From positions 62,001 through 126,000 of the IMG/VR virus record IMGVR_UViG_3300035703_000005: a DNA stretch of 64,000 nucleotides, one strand, 5' to 3'. The notes below the pieces were generated by a model. It had not been told where the DNA came from, ran no database searches, and saw only the letters and a program-made list of their open reading frames with translations. Numbering within the stretch: position 1 is the first letter of the stretch; every line of letters starts with the position of its first letter. The stretch comes from a virus. Made by a program: the position numbers and the translations under genes. Of the stretch, positions 22,646 to 31,239 are shown one piece after another.

Positions 22646-24124
22646 TCAGAAGGTAAACTTCGTCTGAATCACGCCACCAACATTGCTGGAAGCACCAGAG
22701 AATGCTTGGTTGTTGGAGACATAGAACAGAGCGGGAGTGACACTGATATTATCACTTACGCGATAACGATAGAACACTTCCCACATCGTTGCGTTTGCAG
22801 GGAGTCCCTGTGCGTTGCCAGGTTGTCCGATAGCAAATCCAGCAGCATTACCCTTCGCAAAGACATCGCTCCACTGAAGACCTACCATCCAGGTTTGAGA
22901 GTTGGTTGCATTGGTAGGAGTAGAAGGTCCTGCAACATAGTTCCAACCATAAGCAGCAGAAACAGAAGGAACCCAACCACTCTGCAGAGGTTGCCAGTAA
23001 GCATTGATTGCATAACCGTTAGAACCCTGATTTCCAGCAAGAGTTCCAGTAGCACCATTCAGACCATTGAAGGTACGAATACGAGTGCCTTGAGTGCCGT
23101 AACGATAACCGAAAGCAACACCCCAGTTAGGAGCACGATAACCAAGTTGTGCCAGAGTATTCAGACCACCAGTGGAGTTGAATACACCAGTCGAACTATT
23201 GTCACCATCTTGAGCAATATAGTTAAGACCAGCAACGATACCACCTTTCTTACCAGGTTGGACATACTGAATACCGAAACCTTGACCAGTTGCCTTGTTG
23301 TAGACACCAGGAGCACCAGCAACAGCAAAGAAGTCTAGAATGTCTGCCTTATAAGCAGAAGGAATCCATGCCATCTCAGTGTTACGAACCAGAGCACCAG
23401 CAGTCAGAGTTACACCCTTAGCAAGGGCAGGGAAACTGTAGTATAGACGGTCAATGATTACACCATCGGCAGTGGTTTCTGCCTTATCCAGTTTAAAGAG
23501 TGAACCAGAGGAACCAAAAGGTTGACTGGAGAAATTACCACTACGCAGACGAGTGCGAAGCAGATCCTTACCAGTAAACGAAGTATCAAAATTCAGACGG
23601 AGGTCATAGTTGAAAGCAGTGTTTCCAACTTGAGTTCCATTACGAAGTTGAGCACCACTTACACCACCAAGAATGAAGTTTGCTTCACCACGAAGTTTGG
23701 TAGTAGTGGAGAACTGTTGTGCTTCCAGAACACCAACTTTCTTTTCCAGACCATCAACGCGACCACGAAGGACAGCAAGTTCCGATTGGAATTCGTTAAG
23801 TAGACGACGAAATTCGTCAGTGGTTTCAGTCACACGTTCAAGGCAAGCATTCAGAAGTGCTGCTGCCTCAAAACGAGTCATTGCCTTTCCACCACCAAAA
23901 GTTCCGTTAGGGTAACCAGCAACACACCCATAACGCTCTACAAGGTTAGAAAGTGCCTGATATGCCCAATCGGTAGGTTGGACATCAGAGAATTGTGAAA
24001 CACTCGTAACCTGACTCTCAGAGTATTGATTGACTTCTACCATATTCAGATCTGCGGCATTCGCAGCAACAGGAGCAACCATTCCCAGAGCAACAGGTGC
24101 GAGCATCAGTTGTTTGAGTTTCAT
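22646..24124 (-). CDS. SLH-domain porin (cyanobacterial Som/OprB type)
   Basis: 492 aa. Signal peptide MKLKQLMLAPVALGMVAPVAANA, then an SLH domain (SDVQPTDWAYQALSNLVERY, GCVAGYPNGTFGG, MTRFEAAALLNACLE at about residues 45-95), a coiled coil (ELAVLRGRVDGLEKKVGVLE) and a C-terminal beta-barrel (OprB-like) ending in Phe (GGVIQTKFTF), as outer-membrane proteins do. The SLH domain anchors to peptidoglycan-linked polymer; the barrel is an outer-membrane pore. The codon and base composition look host-like. It presumably changes nutrient permeability or receptor display during infection. Confidence 0.93.
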   Translation of the reverse strand: MKLKQLMLAPVALGMVAPVAANAADLNMVEVNQYSESQVTSVSQFSDVQPTDWAYQALSNLVERYGCVAGYPNGTFGGGKAMTRFEAAALLNACLERVTETTDEFRRLLNEFQSELAVLRGRVDGLEKKVGVLEAQQFSTTTKLRGEANFILGGVSGAQLRNGTQVGNTAFNYDLRLNFDTSFTGKDLLRTRLRSGNFSSQPFGSSGSLFKLDKAETTADGVIIDRLYYSFPALAKGVTLTAGALVRNTEMAWIPSAYKADILDFFAVAGAPGVYNKATGQGFGIQYVQPGKKGGIVAGLNYIAQDGDNSSTGVFNSTGGLNTLAQLGYRAPNWGVAFGYRYGTQGTRIRTFNGLNGATGTLAGNQGSNGYAINAYWQPLQSGWVPSVSAAYGWNYVAGPSTPTNATNSQTWMVGLQWSDVFAKGNAAGFAIGQPGNAQGLPANATMWEVFYRYRVSDNISVTPALFYVSNNQAFSGASSNVGGVIQTKFTF

Positions 24125-24245
24125 AAAATTTGTTTTTTAGTACTAAACGACATTGTACTTTAGAGTTACTTGAACTCCTAGTATTTTAAACCACATAATA
24201 GCGCGAGTAGTTGGGGCGCCTCTCATGCGTCTCTATTTAGAGAGT

Positions 24246-24300
24246 CTTAAGAAAGACTTAAGATTTCACATATATTACTACGATTTTGACAATCTGTCAA
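24246..24300 (-). promoter_or_regulatory. porin promoter with CTTAAG operator repeats
   Basis: TTGACA (24295-24300), 17-bp spacer, TAATAT (24272-24277). Downstream lie two CTTAAG hexamers, at 24257-24262 and 24246-24251, exactly 11 bp apart, close to the cyanobacterial Pho-box repeat (YTTAAYY) and followed by CTAAATA near 24234. The leader to the ATG at 24124 is about 140 nt with no ORF. Confidence 0.65.
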
Positions 24301-24311
24301 CTAAGAACAAG

Positions 24312-25118
24312 TTAAGAAGTTTGTTGTTGAGCCTCGGATGTTCTTCCCAAATAAGGATCATAGTCCATAAGTTTTTCAATTTCTAAGTCAGAACCACGAG
24401 TTTCCCAAAGATTACGAAGACCATCGTGAGATCCACGATGAAAAATTTCAATGTGTTCTGGGTGAATAGAAGAACCCAATTCAATTTTATAAAGGAAAAG
24501 AGGAATAGCAAAAGTATTTCCAGAATTATAAATCAAGTCATCAGCAACTGCACGAGGTTTGATTGCATAATCAAGTTTATATTTTTCTCCACGACAATGG
24601 AACTTTACAACTTTTTCAGCATGATGACGAGTAATTATATAACAAGCTGTAGAAAAGTCGTTTACAAATCTACGATGAAGATTTACATGTAAAGTTCCTG
24701 GACAAATGATTGCAAGTTGAACTACATCATAATCATATGGAAGTCGTGCAATGAATTGATTCCAAGTGAAGTTCCAATACTTTGCAACACTAATGTCAAC
24801 ATCGTCTTCCATAACAATACAATATGGAGAATCGGATGTTTCCAAATAATGTTTAAGAAGTTTAAGGTGCGAAGTCACACAACCAATCTCACCCGAACTC
24901 ATATTTTCCGGATATCTCCCATGAATAATATCACTTAGATCATCATTTCTACCATCATAAGCAGAAATACGTTCATAATTCTCCACTTCCCAATAAGAAA
25001 ACATATCTTCCATATATTGTTTTCTTTCTGGTTGATCATCCAGATTAATATAATAGATAGGGCCCATGCCCTTAAGTTTATAAGAGGCTTTGTTTTTATC
25101 CATTACAAGAGATTCCAT
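24312..25118 (-). CDS. glycosyltransferase family 25
   Basis: About 268 aa from ATG 25118, which overlaps the upstream stop by 1 nt (TGATG). GPIYYINLDDQPERKQYMED is the GT25 N-terminal signature, SSGEIGCVTSHLKLLKHYLE the conserved central block, and YCIVMEDDVDIS the DxD-type metal site. GT25 enzymes add galactose or glucose in LPS and collagen-like glycans. Last gene of a ten-kilobase glycan operon, just upstream of the porin promoter. Confidence 0.9.
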   Translation of the reverse strand: MESLVMDKNKASYKLKGMGPIYYINLDDQPERKQYMEDMFSYWEVENYERISAYDGRNDDLSDIIHGRYPENMSSGEIGCVTSHLKLLKHYLETSDSPYCIVMEDDVDISVAKYWNFTWNQFIARLPYDYDVVQLAIICPGTLHVNLHRRFVNDFSTACYIITRHHAEKVVKFHCRGEKYKLDYAIKPRAVADDLIYNSGNTFAIPLFLYKIELGSSIHPEHIEIFHRGSHDGLRNLWETRGSDLEIEKLMDYDPYLGRTSEAQQQTS

Positions 25119-25972
25119 CAGATAACTTCCCATCCTTCACAATAAAGATCATCAGTAATCTTGTCCGCATAAGCAGGACCAAACCACATCTTAGGTGCTA
25201 CAATCTTACCAACACCACGTTGCAACCAAGCACCCCACCAAGACAATGAAGAGTTGGCGATAATACCACCCTTACAATTTGACATAATACACAAATCAAC
25301 ATAAGGAGTATAAGATCCATCAGGATACTTTTCCTCTGGAGTAGAAACATAAAAACGATCTGGTTTGAAGAGTTCTTGTTCAAGAACCCACTCAGGAGAA
25401 TCTGAAACTATTACAACTTCTTGATCCTCAGGGAAGAGTTTCAAAGCTTTTTCATAATACTCAATAGGTTGTGGTGGATGTTGATCCGAACACTTGGTAT
25501 AAGACCACTCAAATCCACGAGCATCTACAAGGTTAGGATCGCCGCGACGAACATGAAGAAAAATTGGATCTTTAAGTTCATCAAGAAATCCTTTTACTGG
25601 AATCATCAAGTCATCATGAAAAGTAAAATCTTTAAAAATTTCGTCTTTGATGTGTTCAAAGTATTTTTCTGTTTGAAAAAATCCTTGAATAGATACATCA
25701 TTAGGACAAAGTTCGAGAAGTTCTTTGTCAAAATGAAACTGTTTTTCTTGAACAATGGGTGCAAATCCTCTATCAAGAATATACAAATTTGTCGGTTTTA
25801 CAGACTCAAGGGTAAAACAATTTGATAAACTATAATTATCAATTCTACGAGTATTGTATGGAGGGATACACCAGTCATATCCTTTTGCAGCTGCAATACC
25901 CCGTAGTGCTGCATACTGAAACATCTGGTTTCCTAAACGACCAATGTTTCCTAGTTCATTAAACGCTAACAT
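25118..25972 (-). CDS. alpha-1,2-fucosyltransferase-like, GT11 (copy 1)
   Basis: 284 aa. GRLGNQMFQYAALRGIAAAK at the N-terminus, DPIFLHVRRGDPNLVD (the HxRRGD GDP-fucose motif, about residues 133-148), VVIVSDSPEWV, and GIIANSSLSWWGAWLQRGVG near the C-terminus are the four GT11 motifs. Transfers fucose from GDP-fucose to a galactose-type acceptor. One of three diverged paralogues in this operon, so the phage likely builds a multiply fucosylated glycan. Overlaps the next gene by 14 nt. Confidence 0.93.
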   Translation of the reverse strand: MLAFNELGNIGRLGNQMFQYAALRGIAAAKGYDWCIPPYNTRRIDNYSLSNCFTLESVKPTNLYILDRGFAPIVQEKQFHFDKELLELCPNDVSIQGFFQTEKYFEHIKDEIFKDFTFHDDLMIPVKGFLDELKDPIFLHVRRGDPNLVDARGFEWSYTKCSDQHPPQPIEYYEKALKLFPEDQEVVIVSDSPEWVLEQELFKPDRFYVSTPEEKYPDGSYTPYVDLCIMSNCKGGIIANSSLSWWGAWLQRGVGKIVAPKMWFGPAYADKITDDLYCEGWEVI

Positions 25973-26780
25973 TTAATTGTTCTCCTCTCTTTTTAACGTA
26001 CTCTTGTTGTTGATAGTATTGTAATAATTTAGGTGCATCCCAAGTTCTAATATTTTGCCAGAGATTATGATTATCCATAAACTTTGGATTGTGATAATGA
26101 GAATTGAAAGTTCTACCGTGTTCAAAATGATAGATGTCTTCATTCACTCTGGCAACTTTAAATCCAAAAGAGTTTAACCTAAAATAAAACTCACAGTCTT
26201 CTGCTCCCCAAGATATAAAGTTTTCATTCCAAAGACCAGCCTTAATTTGAACTTCTTTTTTTAACATTTGACCCCAACCAATAGAAGAGGCAACTCTAAA
26301 CTTAGAATCGTTTAAAACATTAAAATTGAAATTAGAATCTAAAAATTCAAATAAAAGTTCTTCAGAATAATTTACTGCCCATTGATATACTCCGCATCCA
26401 AAGGGGTATACGACATCTACATTTTCAGAAATTATTGCATCATATGCAATTTCATAACTACGTTTTGGTAGTATGATATCTACATCATGATTATAAATGA
26501 TTTCAGTCTCAGAAGCAACTAGTAAATCATTTAAAATTTTTGTTTTATGAAAAAACTTTTCGTCACTCTCTTCGAAAATATGTGTAAGATTTTTAGTATC
26601 TGCATATTTGGCAATAACTGGCAAAGCTCTAAACTTGAACTTAGAGTGACTATCAACTTCTTTAAGTATTATTTTTGATTCTGGAAAATTTTTTAGAAGA
26701 TATGTAACTGAAGTAACTACATTTTTAAGTCTATCTTCAGACTCAATACGACATGGTAATAAAAACGTTAAATTTTTCAT
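25959..26780 (-). CDS. GT2-like glycosyltransferase (GT-A fold)
   Basis: 273 aa. LTFLLPCRIESEDRLKNVVT at the start, IIYNHDVDIILP as the DxD-type metal site near residue 95, and ENFISWGAEDCEFYFRLNSF as the galactosyltransferase/GT2 ED motif preceding the catalytic base. This resembles the N-terminal domain of chondroitin-polymerase-like enzymes. Sugar specificity unknown; it sits between two GT11 paralogues with overlaps of 4 and 14 nt. Confidence 0.82.
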   Translation of the reverse strand: MKNLTFLLPCRIESEDRLKNVVTSVTYLLKNFPESKIILKEVDSHSKFKFRALPVIAKYADTKNLTHIFEESDEKFFHKTKILNDLLVASETEIIYNHDVDIILPKRSYEIAYDAIISENVDVVYPFGCGVYQWAVNYSEELLFEFLDSNFNFNVLNDSKFRVASSIGWGQMLKKEVQIKAGLWNENFISWGAEDCEFYFRLNSFGFKVARVNEDIYHFEHGRTFNSHYHNPKFMDNHNLWQNIRTWDAPKLLQYYQQQEYVKKRGEQLNVSV

Positions 26781-27673
26781 GTTTCTGCGGGAACTGGAGA
26801 TGGGTCATTATAAATTTTTATCCACCTTTCAGGGATCATATCTTTCATATTATAGTGAGCGTAAGCAGGTCCAAACCATGGTTCAGGAGCAATTACTTTA
26901 CCTGAATCATTTTGTAACCATGCGCCCCACCAAGAAAGAGAAGAGTTGGCGATAATTGCACCACCACAAAGAGACATAAGACAAAGATCAATGTAAGGGA
27001 CTGAAGCACCGTCTCCGAAGGTCTCATAAGAAGAATCGGAAAAATGGAAACGATCTCCTTGCAACCAATCTTGACGTTTACACCAGTCAATAAGATCGGA
27101 AACTACAATAACATTCTTGTCTTCTGGAAATTGTTTCAGGGCTTCAAGATAATAATCAACTTTACAAAGTGGGTGATATTCTTGTACCATCTGATAAGAC
27201 CACTTTTCGCCTCTTCTGCCAGTCAGATTAGGAGATCCACGACGAACATGAAGGAAGATACAATTTTCTCTACCACCTAATGAATCAATGTATTCCTGAC
27301 AAGGTTCCAGATAATAACTCTTAAAAGTAAAATCTTCTCGAATACTATCAGCAATAGCCTCAAAATATTTCTCTGTCTGAAAGTTACCTGAAAAGTTTGT
27401 ATTGTCCTCACACTTATTGAAGATTTCTTCATTGAAGTGCATATCACGATACTCTACAGTCTTGTAGAATGGTTCTCCAGTATTCTTTTCTAGATCACAA
27501 TTAGTTAATTCAAATGCATCAAACAATCCATAATTGTCTAAACGATCTGCATCTGGTCCAGGAACCACCCAATCAAATCCTCGATTTGCAGCAAGACCGC
27601 GAATAAATGCGTATTGAAACATTTGGTTTCCAAGGCGCCCCTCGTTACCAAGTCCTTTAAATGAAACAGCCAT
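26777..27673 (-). CDS. alpha-1,2-fucosyltransferase-like, GT11 (copy 2)
   Basis: 298 aa. Same motif order as copy 1: GRLGNQMFQYAFIRGLAANR, CIFLHVRRGSPNLTGRRG (Ser replaces the usual Asp after HxRRG), NVIVVSDLIDWC and AIIANSSLSWWGAWLQNDSG. It lies adjacent to copy 3 with a 1-nt junction. The substitution in HxRRG[D/S] may alter donor or acceptor preference but the fold should be intact. Confidence 0.92.
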   Translation of the reverse strand: MAVSFKGLGNEGRLGNQMFQYAFIRGLAANRGFDWVVPGPDADRLDNYGLFDAFELTNCDLEKNTGEPFYKTVEYRDMHFNEEIFNKCEDNTNFSGNFQTEKYFEAIADSIREDFTFKSYYLEPCQEYIDSLGGRENCIFLHVRRGSPNLTGRRGEKWSYQMVQEYHPLCKVDYYLEALKQFPEDKNVIVVSDLIDWCKRQDWLQGDRFHFSDSSYETFGDGASVPYIDLCLMSLCGGAIIANSSLSWWGAWLQNDSGKVIAPEPWFGPAYAHYNMKDMIPERWIKIYNDPSPVPAET

Positions 27674-28533
27674 TACTTACTCCACTCTTGAATAATCCAA
27701 CGATCAGGTACGATATCTGAAGTATCTAGGTGAGTCATTGCAGTACCAAACCACTTCTTAGGATCTGGAGCAACTATCTTACCTCTATCGTTCTGTAACC
27801 ATGCACCCCACCATGAAAACGATGAGTTTGCAATGATAGCGCCAGAACAAAGACTCATTAGACACAGATCAACCTGTGGTAAAAGAGTATTCTGCATTTG
27901 GCCAGTACCATCAATAGTACGGTACGTATATCTACCATTACTTTCATTAAACAAGAAACGATCTTGTTTGAAGAACTCTTGGGATTTGCACCATTTAATA
28001 TCGTCTGTGAATACGAAACACTGAGTATCATCAGACCAATTACTCAACGCTTCTTCAAAAAATGAAATTGGGAGAATTGGATGGTATTGTTCTCTTCCGA
28101 TATTATCACTTTGTCTAATATGAAGAAAAATAGGAGGAGTATCCAAAGAATCAATGTACTCTTTACAAGGAGTAAGGTAATCCTTTTTAAATGTAAAATC
28201 TTCACGAATCTCTTTATCAATATGACTGAAATATTTTTCAGTTTGAAAATAACCATCAAGACTTACATTATCTGGACATTCGTCAAAAAATTCTGGAATA
28301 AAACAATGATCATTCTCCTGAATGTACTCACCATTCACAAATCCAATATTTAGAGGTTTAACATTTGTAAGTTCAAATGTTTCAAAAAGACCATAATTAT
28401 CTTTATGATCATAAGTATCAGGGGGAATGCACCAATCATATCCTCGTTTTGCAGCAATACCTCTGAGTGCTGCATACTGGAACATTTGATTACCTAGGCG
28501 ACCATTACTTCCTAGTCTATTATAGCCAATCAT
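27673..28533 (-). CDS. alpha-1,2-fucosyltransferase-like, GT11 (copy 3)
   Basis: 286 aa. GRLGNQMFQYAALRGIAAKR, PIFLHIRQSDNIGREQY and AIIANSSFSWWGAWLQNDRG. In this copy the HxRRGD motif has become HIRQSD, losing the second Arg, and VVSD is FVFTDDIKWC. The Arg is important for GDP-fucose binding in characterised GT11 enzymes, so this copy may use another donor or be catalytically weak. It overlaps the UDP-sugar dehydrogenase gene by 4 nt. Confidence 0.88.
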   Translation of the reverse strand: MIGYNRLGSNGRLGNQMFQYAALRGIAAKRGYDWCIPPDTYDHKDNYGLFETFELTNVKPLNIGFVNGEYIQENDHCFIPEFFDECPDNVSLDGYFQTEKYFSHIDKEIREDFTFKKDYLTPCKEYIDSLDTPPIFLHIRQSDNIGREQYHPILPISFFEEALSNWSDDTQCFVFTDDIKWCKSQEFFKQDRFLFNESNGRYTYRTIDGTGQMQNTLLPQVDLCLMSLCSGAIIANSSFSWWGAWLQNDRGKIVAPDPKKWFGTAMTHLDTSDIVPDRWIIQEWSK

Positions 28534-29675
28534 AAATTAATTGCAATTGTTTTGATATCTTCAGGTGGTTTACCAAACTTGACTCTATCACCATACTCTC
28601 CAGTCAAAAATTCTTTTACTTGAGAAATAATAGAATCAACATCATCAATGTATACAATGTATCCTGCATCTAAAAGATCTTGGCACAAAATATATTGTTG
28701 ACTCTCGGTAAGAATATCAGTTCCTTTCTTATATGAAATATAACTGAAATAGTAGGGACGATTATCTTTATTCTTTTCTACAAAATACTTTTTAAGAAAC
28801 TTGGAATGTTCGTAGTTAAAGTTATCCGTAGTTTCTCCTAGATTATAAGTTAATCCAAGTTTTTTCGCAAATGCAGCAAAAGATCTGTTATCCCTTGGAA
28901 GACATGGACCACCGAATCCATATCCATATCTGAGATATTTAGTTCCTACTCTAGAATCGTTTCCAATTGCATTTAAAACAATCTCAATCTCTTCTTCCAT
29001 TCCAGCCATGGTCATCACTTCACCAACCATATTTGCATAACTGATCTTGGTTGTGAGATAACAATTAACCGCAAGTTTCACAAGTTCTGCAGCAGTCAGA
29101 GACATGCGACTAATTTTGGGTTTGATAACCTGAATCTTTTTATACATCTCGGAGAGATAATCCATTACCTCTTCATTATCCCCACCAATCAGAACCATAT
29201 CCGCATGAGTGAGATCTTTAATAATTGAACCTTGAGCAATAAACTCAGGATTATAAATTACACTCACGCCATAAGGACGAAGTGTATCTTGGAATCTTTC
29301 ACAATCTCCTGGATTTGTAGTGCATCCAACAACTAAAGTTTTACCTTGAACATTTGAAGATTCTTGGAAATCACGAACAACATCCCACACAGAACTTACG
29401 TCATAAGATCCATCAGGAGAAGATGGAGTTGCAACAAGAGTAAAGACAATATCACACTCCGCAATAACTTTCTTATTGTCAGTAGTTGCTTCAATATTCG
29501 TTGCTTCTTTTAAGTGTTCAGTAACATGCGGTTCTGCAGTTTGAATAATTTTTTTATTGAGGCTATCTACATAATCCTCACGAATATCAGAGACAAGGAC
29601 ATCATATCCTGCATTTTCCATGAGAAGTGCAAGACAAATTCCAAGTCTTCCTGCGCCGATTAATCCAATTTTCAT
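28530..29675 (-). CDS. UDP-glucose/GDP-mannose 6-dehydrogenase family
   Basis: 381 aa. GLIGAGRLGICLALLMENAG is the NAD-binding loop; VGCTTNPGDCERFQDTL, IYNPEFIAQGSIIKDL and GYGFGGPCLPRDNRSF are family motifs, the last containing the catalytic Cys. It oxidises a nucleotide sugar to the uronic acid with two NAD+. The exact substrate (UDP-Glc, UDP-ManNAc or GDP-Man) is not decidable by eye. It is followed upstream by an NAD synthetase gene that could replenish the cofactor. Confidence 0.92.
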   Translation of the reverse strand: MKIGLIGAGRLGICLALLMENAGYDVLVSDIREDYVDSLNKKIIQTAEPHVTEHLKEATNIEATTDNKKVIAECDIVFTLVATPSSPDGSYDVSSVWDVVRDFQESSNVQGKTLVVGCTTNPGDCERFQDTLRPYGVSVIYNPEFIAQGSIIKDLTHADMVLIGGDNEEVMDYLSEMYKKIQVIKPKISRMSLTAAELVKLAVNCYLTTKISYANMVGEVMTMAGMEEEIEIVLNAIGNDSRVGTKYLRYGYGFGGPCLPRDNRSFAAFAKKLGLTYNLGETTDNFNYEHSKFLKKYFVEKNKDNRPYYFSYISYKKGTDILTESQQYILCQDLLDAGYIVYIDDVDSIISQVKEFLTGEYGDRVKFGKPPEDIKTIAINL

Positions 29676-30463
29676 AGTTTGAATGTAGGAATTTCCGTCA
29701 TTTTATGTTTATTTTGCATATGAAACTTCTGATACACGTTAATTGCATTGATCTGTTCTTCACTCAAGAACATTGGATCTTCATGTAATCCCTTTTCCAT
29801 GACCCATTCTAACATTGAATAGGAAGTTCCAATTTGGTCTTCATCCGTTCTACCATCATCCCACAAACCATCTGTAGGAGGTGCAGAAATAATTCTTTCA
29901 TCTACTCCAAGATGTTCACCAAGCATCCATACTTCGGTCTTATAAAGATCTGCAATAGGAGCAATATCAATACCACCATCACCATACTTAGTGTAGAAAC
30001 CTACACCATAATCTTCAACCTTATTACCAGTACCAACAACAATACCATTTACGGAAGTTGCAATCTGATAAAGAGTTATCATGCGAAGTCTTGAACGAGT
30101 ATTAGCTTGTGCAAGTTTATTTGTTGCAAAGTTTTCCCCAATATCATTAGAAATTGTCTGGAGAAAAGAATCATAGACCGAACTCATATCAGTCTTGATA
30201 AAAGTTACATTATTAAATTTTTTAGTTAGTTGTTCGCCATGAGCATCAGAAAGAGACTCCTGATTCTCAAGTTGATTAATAGGCATTCCAACCACATAAG
30301 TTGGCATACCAGTCAAAGCACAAAGAGTAGAAACCACGGAAGAATCAATTCCTCCAGAAATTCCCACTACAAGACTCTTGATTTTGGGATGAGTAAGACA
30401 ATACTCAGAAATCCATCCTACAATGCGATCTTCTAACTCATCATAGTCTTTGATACGATTCAT
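29672..30463 (-). CDS. nadE: NH3-dependent NAD synthetase
   Basis: 263 aa. SLVVGISGGIDSSVVSTL is the PP-loop of the N-type ATP pyrophosphatases; NGIVVGTGNKVEDYGVGFYT and KYGDGGIDIAPIADLYKTEV are NadE blocks, as is the SAPPTDGLWDDGRTDEDQIG loop. There is no glutaminase domain, so it uses ammonia. It converts deamido-NAD to NAD+. Position inside a glycan operon beside a 2-NAD+ dehydrogenase is suggestive of cofactor support. Confidence 0.93.
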   Translation of the reverse strand: MNRIKDYDELEDRIVGWISEYCLTHPKIKSLVVGISGGIDSSVVSTLCALTGMPTYVVGMPINQLENQESLSDAHGEQLTKKFNNVTFIKTDMSSVYDSFLQTISNDIGENFATNKLAQANTRSRLRMITLYQIATSVNGIVVGTGNKVEDYGVGFYTKYGDGGIDIAPIADLYKTEVWMLGEHLGVDERIISAPPTDGLWDDGRTDEDQIGTSYSMLEWVMEKGLHEDPMFLSEEQINAINVYQKFHMQNKHKMTEIPTFKL

Positions 30464-31239
30464 GATTCTTTTACCTTGGCGAGAATTACAGTGTTTTCGT
30501 AATCTTTATTCGTGGTGAACTCAAATCGTTCACTCATCCTTTCGGTAAACTTATTATAGTAGAAATCATTAAAGTTGACAAGATTGTAGATAATGTAAGC
30601 AAACTTAGAATTGGATACCAATTTATCATAATAATTTACTTGAGTTTCATAATCACACTCGGAAAGAGCATAATTACTAATAAACAAATCTACATCCTTT
30701 ACCTCTTCAAGTTCATCACAAGGAACAAATTTACACTTTGCATAAAGTTCAGGAAAGTTTTTGAGATACTTTTCTTGAACTGCAACAGCTTCTGGGAGAT
30801 CAACTAAAATATATTCATCAAAATCACAGACAACACTCAAGGTCTTACAAAGTCCGCCATACCCGCCACCAACTTCAACTACACGACTAATAGGATATTC
30901 TCCAAGAAGAGTCGCCATCTCAAATACATTTTTAATGTATCGGATTGTAGTGGGAGAGATTTTACCCGTTTCTGGATAAGAGAACCTATCGGGAGTCCCG
31001 ATAGTATCGTTCTCTTTAAAAGCTTCTAGATTTTCAAATAGTGCATCTTCAGCCATTTCCATGGCAACTTGAAGATACTCTGTACCTTGTCTAGGAGTTA
31101 CGTGTTCAAGAATATTTTTATATCCTTGAAGTGATTTAAATTTTGCAAATATTTCATCATCAGCAACTGCACTGCGGCAAGTCTCTAGATAATCAATTGC
31201 AATTTGTTCTTCGGCTTCCCAGCCTTTATAAGTACTCAT
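30460..31239 (-). CDS. putative sugar O-methyltransferase
   Basis: About 259 aa from ATG 31239 (MSTYKGWEAEEQ), whose ATGA overlaps the upstream stop. ISRVVEVGGGYGGLCKTLSV is motif I, EYILVDLPEAVAVQEKYL motif II. The long helical N-terminus and the LFISNYALSECDYETQ segment match the TIGR04371-type putative sugar O-methyltransferases found in polysaccharide clusters. It would cap or decorate sugars. Confidence 0.8.
   Translation of the reverse strand: MSTYKGWEAEEQIAIDYLETCRSAVADDEIFAKFKSLQGYKNILEHVTPRQGTEYLQVAMEMAEDALFENLEAFKENDTIGTPDRFSYPETGKISPTTIRYIKNVFEMATLLGEYPISRVVEVGGGYGGLCKTLSVVCDFDEYILVDLPEAVAVQEKYLKNFPELYAKCKFVPCDELEEVKDVDLFISNYALSECDYETQVNYYDKLVSNSKFAYIIYNLVNFNDFYYNKFTERMSERFEFTTNKDYENTVILAKVKES

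Noticed and set aside
22706-23338. 210-aa open frame on the plus strand across the porin.
   Set aside because: Complementary shadow of the porin; composition of the minus-strand product is clearly real and no RBS or motif supports the plus frame.
28530-29675. Naming the dehydrogenase as UDP-glucose 6-dehydrogenase.
   Set aside because: Motifs are shared by UDP-Glc, UDP-ManNAc and GDP-Man dehydrogenases, so only the superfamily is given.
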